Below the pieces are notes generated by a model. It was not told where the DNA came from and searched no databases. It was given only the letters and a program-made list of their open reading frames with translations. A stretch of DNA of 64,000 nucleotides from Kineococcus mangrovi (GTDB lineage: Bacteria > Actinomycetota > Actinomycetes > Actinomycetales > Kineococcaceae), in NCBI RefSeq assembly GCF_041320705.1, contig NZ_JBGGTQ010000001.1, positions 558,001-622,000 on the forward strand. Direction: 5' to 3'. Positions 61,314 through 64,000 of this stretch are shown here, one piece after another. The position numbers were made by a program, and so were the translations under genes. Position 1 is the first letter of the stretch; each line of letters begins with the position of its first letter.

Positions 61314-61903
61314 GGGAGGGACCTCACGAGCGTCTCCTGGAGGTGGGTGGTGAAGTCGTACACGGCCCACGCCCAGCGGGCGGGGTCGTCCTCGGCGAGG
61401 TCCTCGTAGGCGTCGTGGTCGTCGCTGACGCCCAGCCGGGTACCCAGGGCGAGCCGGATGTCGTTGAGCGCCACGAGCCAGGTGCGGGCACCGTCGGCGT
61501 CGAGCTGCACACGCCCGCCCTGCCCCACGACGGGGTCCAGCGTGGCGAGCAGCGCGCGCGCCGCGGCGGCCTTGCGCTCGCGCAGCCCCCGCTCGGTGAA
61601 CCGGCGGAAGTCCGCCGAGGCCTGCGGGTCGTCGTCGGCGTAGGCGTTGGGCAGCAACCGCTGCAGGACCTCGTCCTCCGGCACCGTCGTCGGGCCGTCG
61701 GCGCCGAGGTCGGGGACGTCCTCGAACCGGGGCAGGTCCTGCAACCCCAGCTCGGCGGCCAGCGGGTCCACCGGCCGCGCCGGGGGTTCGGGCACGTCCA
61801 GCAGCTCGACGACCTCGCGCGCCAGGGAGGCCAGGAGATCGGCCTCGGAGACGTGCAGGGTGAGGGAGAACAGACCGTGCCGGGAGCGTCGGAAGGTGGC
61901 CAC
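61310..61903 (-). CDS. DUF2017 family protein
   Basis: A 197-aa protein of the actinobacterial DUF2017 family, always found between clpS and murI-like genes. It reads [30 protein letters not shown] near the start, [40 protein letters not shown] in the middle and [19 protein letters not shown] near the end. Function unknown; constant linkage to clpS suggests a link with proteolysis. The start abuts the clpS stop. Confidence 0.88.
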   Translation of the reverse strand: MATFRRSRHGLFSLTLHVSEADLLASLAREVVELLDVPEPPARPVDPLAAELGLQDLPRFEDVPDLGADGPTTVPEDEVLQRLLPNAYADDDPQASADFRRFTERGLRERKAAAARALLATLDPVVGQGGRVQLDADGARTWLVALNDIRLALGTRLGVSDDHDAYEDLAEDDPARWAWAVYDFTTHLQETLVRSLP

Positions 61904-62203
61904 TCACTCGTCCTTCTGCAAGGTCGCCCACAGCCCGTAGCCGTGCATCGCCTCGACGTCGCGTTCCATGGACTCCCGGGTCCCCGAGCTCACCACGGCC
62001 CGGCCCTTGGAGTGCACGTCCATCATGAGGGCCTCCGCCTTGGCCTCGGAGTAGCCGAAGTGGGTGCGGAAGACGTACGTCACGTAGGACATGAGGTTCA
62101 CCGGGTCGTTCCAGACGAGGGTGACCCAGGGGACGTCCGGGCTGGTGGTGAGGTCGGCTTCCGGACGCTCGAGCTCGGTGGGAGCGGTCAGGACGGCGGA
62201 CAC
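61904..62203 (-). CDS. clpS: ATP-dependent Clp protease adaptor ClpS
   Basis: A 99-aa N-degron adaptor: [70 protein letters not shown]. The acidic WNDP and the Met of LMSY shape the pocket for bulky N-terminal residues. It hands such substrates to ClpC/ClpA. GTG 62203 is 6 nt after TAGACT on the minus strand, so it is probably leaderless. Confidence 0.95.
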   Translation of the reverse strand: MSAVLTAPTELERPEADLTTSPDVPWVTLVWNDPVNLMSYVTYVFRTHFGYSEAKAEALMMDVHSKGRAVVSSGTRESMERDVEAMHGYGLWATLQKDE

Positions 62204-62243
62204 CCGTGCAGTCTAGGCAACCGGACGTGGCTAGATTCGCTGC
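62204..62243. promoter_or_regulatory. 40-bp divergent clpS / pncB leaderless promoter
   Basis: TAGACT on the minus strand (62210-62215) is 6 nt before clpS, and TAGATT on the plus strand (62232-62237) is 6 nt before the pncB ATG. The boxes are 16 bp apart, so each -35 must overlap the other gene's promoter or coding start. Confidence 0.65.
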
Positions 62244-63536
62244 ATGGTGAGCACCGCCCTGCTGACGGACCACTACGAGCTGACGATGCTGCAGGCCGCG
62301 CTGTCCGACGGGACCGGCGACCGCGCCTGCACGTTCGAGGTCTTCGGGCGACGGCTGCCCGAGGGGCGCCGCTACGGCGTGGTGGCCGGCACCGCCCGCG
62401 TCCTGGACGCGGTGCGCGACTTCACCTTCGACCCCGACGTGCTGTCCGGGCTGCGCGGCGTCCTGGACGACCGCACGCTCGACTGGCTCGCCCGGTACCG
62501 GTTCTCCGGGTCGATCGAGGGGTACGCCGAGGGCGAGCTGTGGTTCCCCGGCTCCCCGGTCCTGACCGTCACGGGCACCTTCGCGCAGGCCGTCGTGCTC
62601 GAGACGGTCGTGCTGTCGATCCTCAACCACGACTGCGCGATCGCCGCCGCCGCGTCCCGGATGGCGCAGGCCGCCGGGGACCGCCCGCTCATCGAGATGG
62701 GCTCGCGCCGCACCCACGAGCAGGCCGCCGTCGCCGCCTCCCGCGCCGCCCACCTCGCCGGGTTCACCTCCACCTCGAACCTGCAGGCCGGGGCGTCCTA
62801 CGGCATCCCCACCTCGGGGACGTCCGCGCACGCCTTCACGCTGCTGCACGACACCGAGGCCGAGGCCTTCCGCGCCCAGGTCGCGGCCCTCGGCGCCGGG
62901 ACGACGCTGCTCGTCGACACGTACGACATCACCGCCGGGATCGCCACGGCCGTCGAGGTCGCCGGCCCGCAGCTGGGCGCCGTGCGCATCGACTCCGGCG
63001 ACCTGGAGGTGCTCGCCGTGCAGGCCCGGGCGCAGCTGGACTCCCTGGGCGCCACCGGGACCCGCATCGTCGTCTCCGGCGACCTCGACGAGTACGCCCT
63101 CGCCGCCCTGCGCGCCGCGCCCGTCGACGGGTACGGCGTCGGCACCTCGCTCGTGACCGGGTCCGGGGCGCCGACCGCCGGGCTGGTCTACAAGCTCGTC
63201 GAGGTGGACGGGCGCCCCGTCGCCAAGCGGTCCACGTCCAAGGTCACCCAGGGCGGCCGCAAGACCGCCGTGCGGCGGCACCGGCAGACCGGCACCGCGA
63301 CCGACGAGGTCCTCGGCGTCGGCTTCACCCCACCGCGCGAACCCAACGACCGGCCGCTGCAGGTGCCGCTGGTCACCGACGGCGAACGCGTCGCGGACCT
63401 GCCGGACCTGGCGGCCTCCCGCGAGCACCTGCGCCGGGCCCTCGTGACCCTGCCCTGGGACGGGCTGGCCCTGTCGAAGGGCGAACCGGCCATCCCCACG
63501 ACCGTCCTGGCCTCCGAGCGGGAGGTGGCCCGGTGA
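62244..63536 (+). CDS. pncB: Nicotinate phosphoribosyltransferase
   Basis: A 430-aa NAD-salvage enzyme that joins nicotinate and [19 protein letters not shown] at the start, [25 protein letters not shown] near residue 31, [23 protein letters not shown] near 152, the catalytic loop TSGTSAHAF near 190 and [12 protein letters not shown] near 250. ATG 62244 is placed 6 nt after a TAGATT box; GTG 62247 would lose one residue. It overlaps pncA by GTGA. Confidence 0.94.
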   Translation: MVSTALLTDHYELTMLQAALSDGTGDRACTFEVFGRRLPEGRRYGVVAGTARVLDAVRDFTFDPDVLSGLRGVLDDRTLDWLARYRFSGSIEGYAEGELWFPGSPVLTVTGTFAQAVVLETVVLSILNHDCAIAAAASRMAQAAGDRPLIEMGSRRTHEQAAVAASRAAHLAGFTSTSNLQAGASYGIPTSGTSAHAFTLLHDTEAEAFRAQVAALGAGTTLLVDTYDITAGIATAVEVAGPQLGAVRIDSGDLEVLAVQARAQLDSLGATGTRIVVSGDLDEYALAALRAAPVDGYGVGTSLVTGSGAPTAGLVYKLVEVDGRPVAKRSTSKVTQGGRKTAVRRHRQTGTATDEVLGVGFTPPREPNDRPLQVPLVTDGERVADLPDLAASREHLRRALVTLPWDGLALSKGEPAIPTTVLASEREVAR

Positions 63537-64000
63537 CCCGCGCGCTCGTCGTCGTCGACGTCCAGAACGACTTCTGCCCCGGCGGGGCGCTCGCCGTCGC
63601 CGGCGGGGACGAGGTCGCCCGGGCGATCAGCCAGCTGCTGTCCCGCGACACCGGCGACGGCCGGGGCATCGCCTACGACCACGTCGTGGCGACGCAGGAC
63701 TTCCACCTCGACCCCGGCGCCCACTTCTCCGACACCCCGGACTTCGTCGACTCCTGGCCCCCGCACTGCCGGGCCGGGTCCACCGGGGCGCTGCTGCACG
63801 ACGACCTCGACACCTCCCGCGTGGAGGCCGTGTTCCGCAAGGGTCAGTACGCGGCGGCGTACTCGGGGTTCGAGGGGGTGTCCACCACCGTCACCGCCGA
63901 GGGCGGCGAACTCGACACCGGTCTGGCGGACTGGTTGCGCGGCAAGGGGGTCGACCAGGTCCACGTCGTCGGCCTGGCGACCGACCACTGCGTGCGCGCC
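63533..64000 (+). CDS. pncA: Nicotinamidase (partial, cut by window end)
   Basis: The first 156 codons of an isochorismatase-fold amidase that turns nicotinamide into nicotinate for PncB. The catalytic Asp is in [17 protein letters not shown], the Lys in [17 protein letters not shown] and the Cys in [10 protein letters not shown] at the cut. The metal-binding [12 protein letters not shown] is present. GTG 63533 overlaps the pncB stop, an operon order that suits the pathway. Confidence 0.93.
   Translation, partial: MTRALVVVDVQNDFCPGGALAVAGGDEVARAISQLLSRDTGDGRGIAYDHVVATQDFHLDPGAHFSDTPDFVDSWPPHCRAGSTGALLHDDLDTSRVEAVFRKGQYAAAYSGFEGVSTTVTAEGGELDTGLADWLRGKGVDQVHVVGLATDHCVRA

Noticed and set aside
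1-64000. CRISPR array, rRNA operon, or biosynthetic megasynthase
   Set aside because: I looked for regularly spaced repeats with unique spacers, conserved rRNA segments and modular synthase motifs and found none; the only repeats are the short arrays listed.

Overview
The window is 64 kb of very GC-rich, densely packed DNA with many GTG starts, 4-bp GTGA/ATGA gene overlaps and probable leaderless genes (a TAnnnT box 6-7 nt before the start codon). The block clpS / DUF2017 / murI / rph / rdgB beside pncB-pncA is a typical actinobacterial order. A chemoreceptor, a protocatechuate pathway and a SigK/RskA pair suggest a motile soil or surface actinomycete. Kineococcus or another Kineosporiaceae member is my best guess, from gene content only.

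Layout. 1-4.0 kb: an amino-sugar/tagatose operon (ABC permease end, SIS isomerase, BadF-type kinase, PfkB kinase, class II aldolase). 4.0-8.4 kb: solute-binding lipoprotein, chemoreceptor and 2-keto-acid decarboxylase on the minus strand. 8.4-14.8 kb: GntR remnant, tRNA-Thr, then an IclR regulator divergent from pobA-pcaHGBDC, which takes 4-hydroxybenzoate to 3-oxoadipate. 14.8-16.7 kb: long-form GAPDH and a small monooxygenase. 16.8-24.1 kb: a fused ureAB and ureC divergent from an APC permease, YtcJ-like amidohydrolase, agmatine deiminase and TetR. 24.1-30.3 kb: a decayed GAF-PAS-PP2C gene, secreted HNH protein, uronate-dehydrogenase-like gene, TetR, LacI and a sugar oxidoreductase/isomerase pair. 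30.5-34.7 kb: GAF-GGDEF-EAL protein, BioMN-like ECF module and a luciferase-like oxidoreductase. 34.7-38.3 kb: GH29 and ROK genes truncated head to head at one deletion junction, then GH20. 38.4-43.6 kb: fasciclin lipoprotein, membrane molybdo-oxidoreductase, a frameshifted DUF2236 gene and GH125. 43.5-52.5 kb: OhrR-type MarR, GH13 enzyme, zinc metallochaperone and zinc-binding protein, LysR, RidA, P450, GroES-like and DUF3618. 52.5-56.1 kb: Bcp, tRNA-Leu, rskA-sigK and a second molybdo-oxidoreductase. 56.1-64 kb: rdgB, rph, the insertion, murI, DUF2017, clpS, pncB and pncA (cut by the window end).

The main discovery candidate is a 2.46-kb low-GC insertion (58016-60471) at the 3' end of murI, bounded by a perfect 157-bp direct repeat of the murI 3' end. 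It carries one intact gene, a 774-aa protein with an N-terminal PD-(D/E)XK-like domain, a NACHT/STAND NTPase core and an unrecognised C-terminus. I read it as a candidate single-gene anti-phage system. No integrase or transposase is present, and a ribosome-binding site plus ATG lies exactly at the right junction, as if a downstream partner gene had been cut off.

A second theme is 12-bp (four-codon) tandem repeats at gene ends and junctions (2.2, 3.1, 16.8, 34.7, 40.7 and 53.9 kb). A third is gene decay: five loci are truncated or frameshifted, and intact regulators or paralogues often stand beside them.
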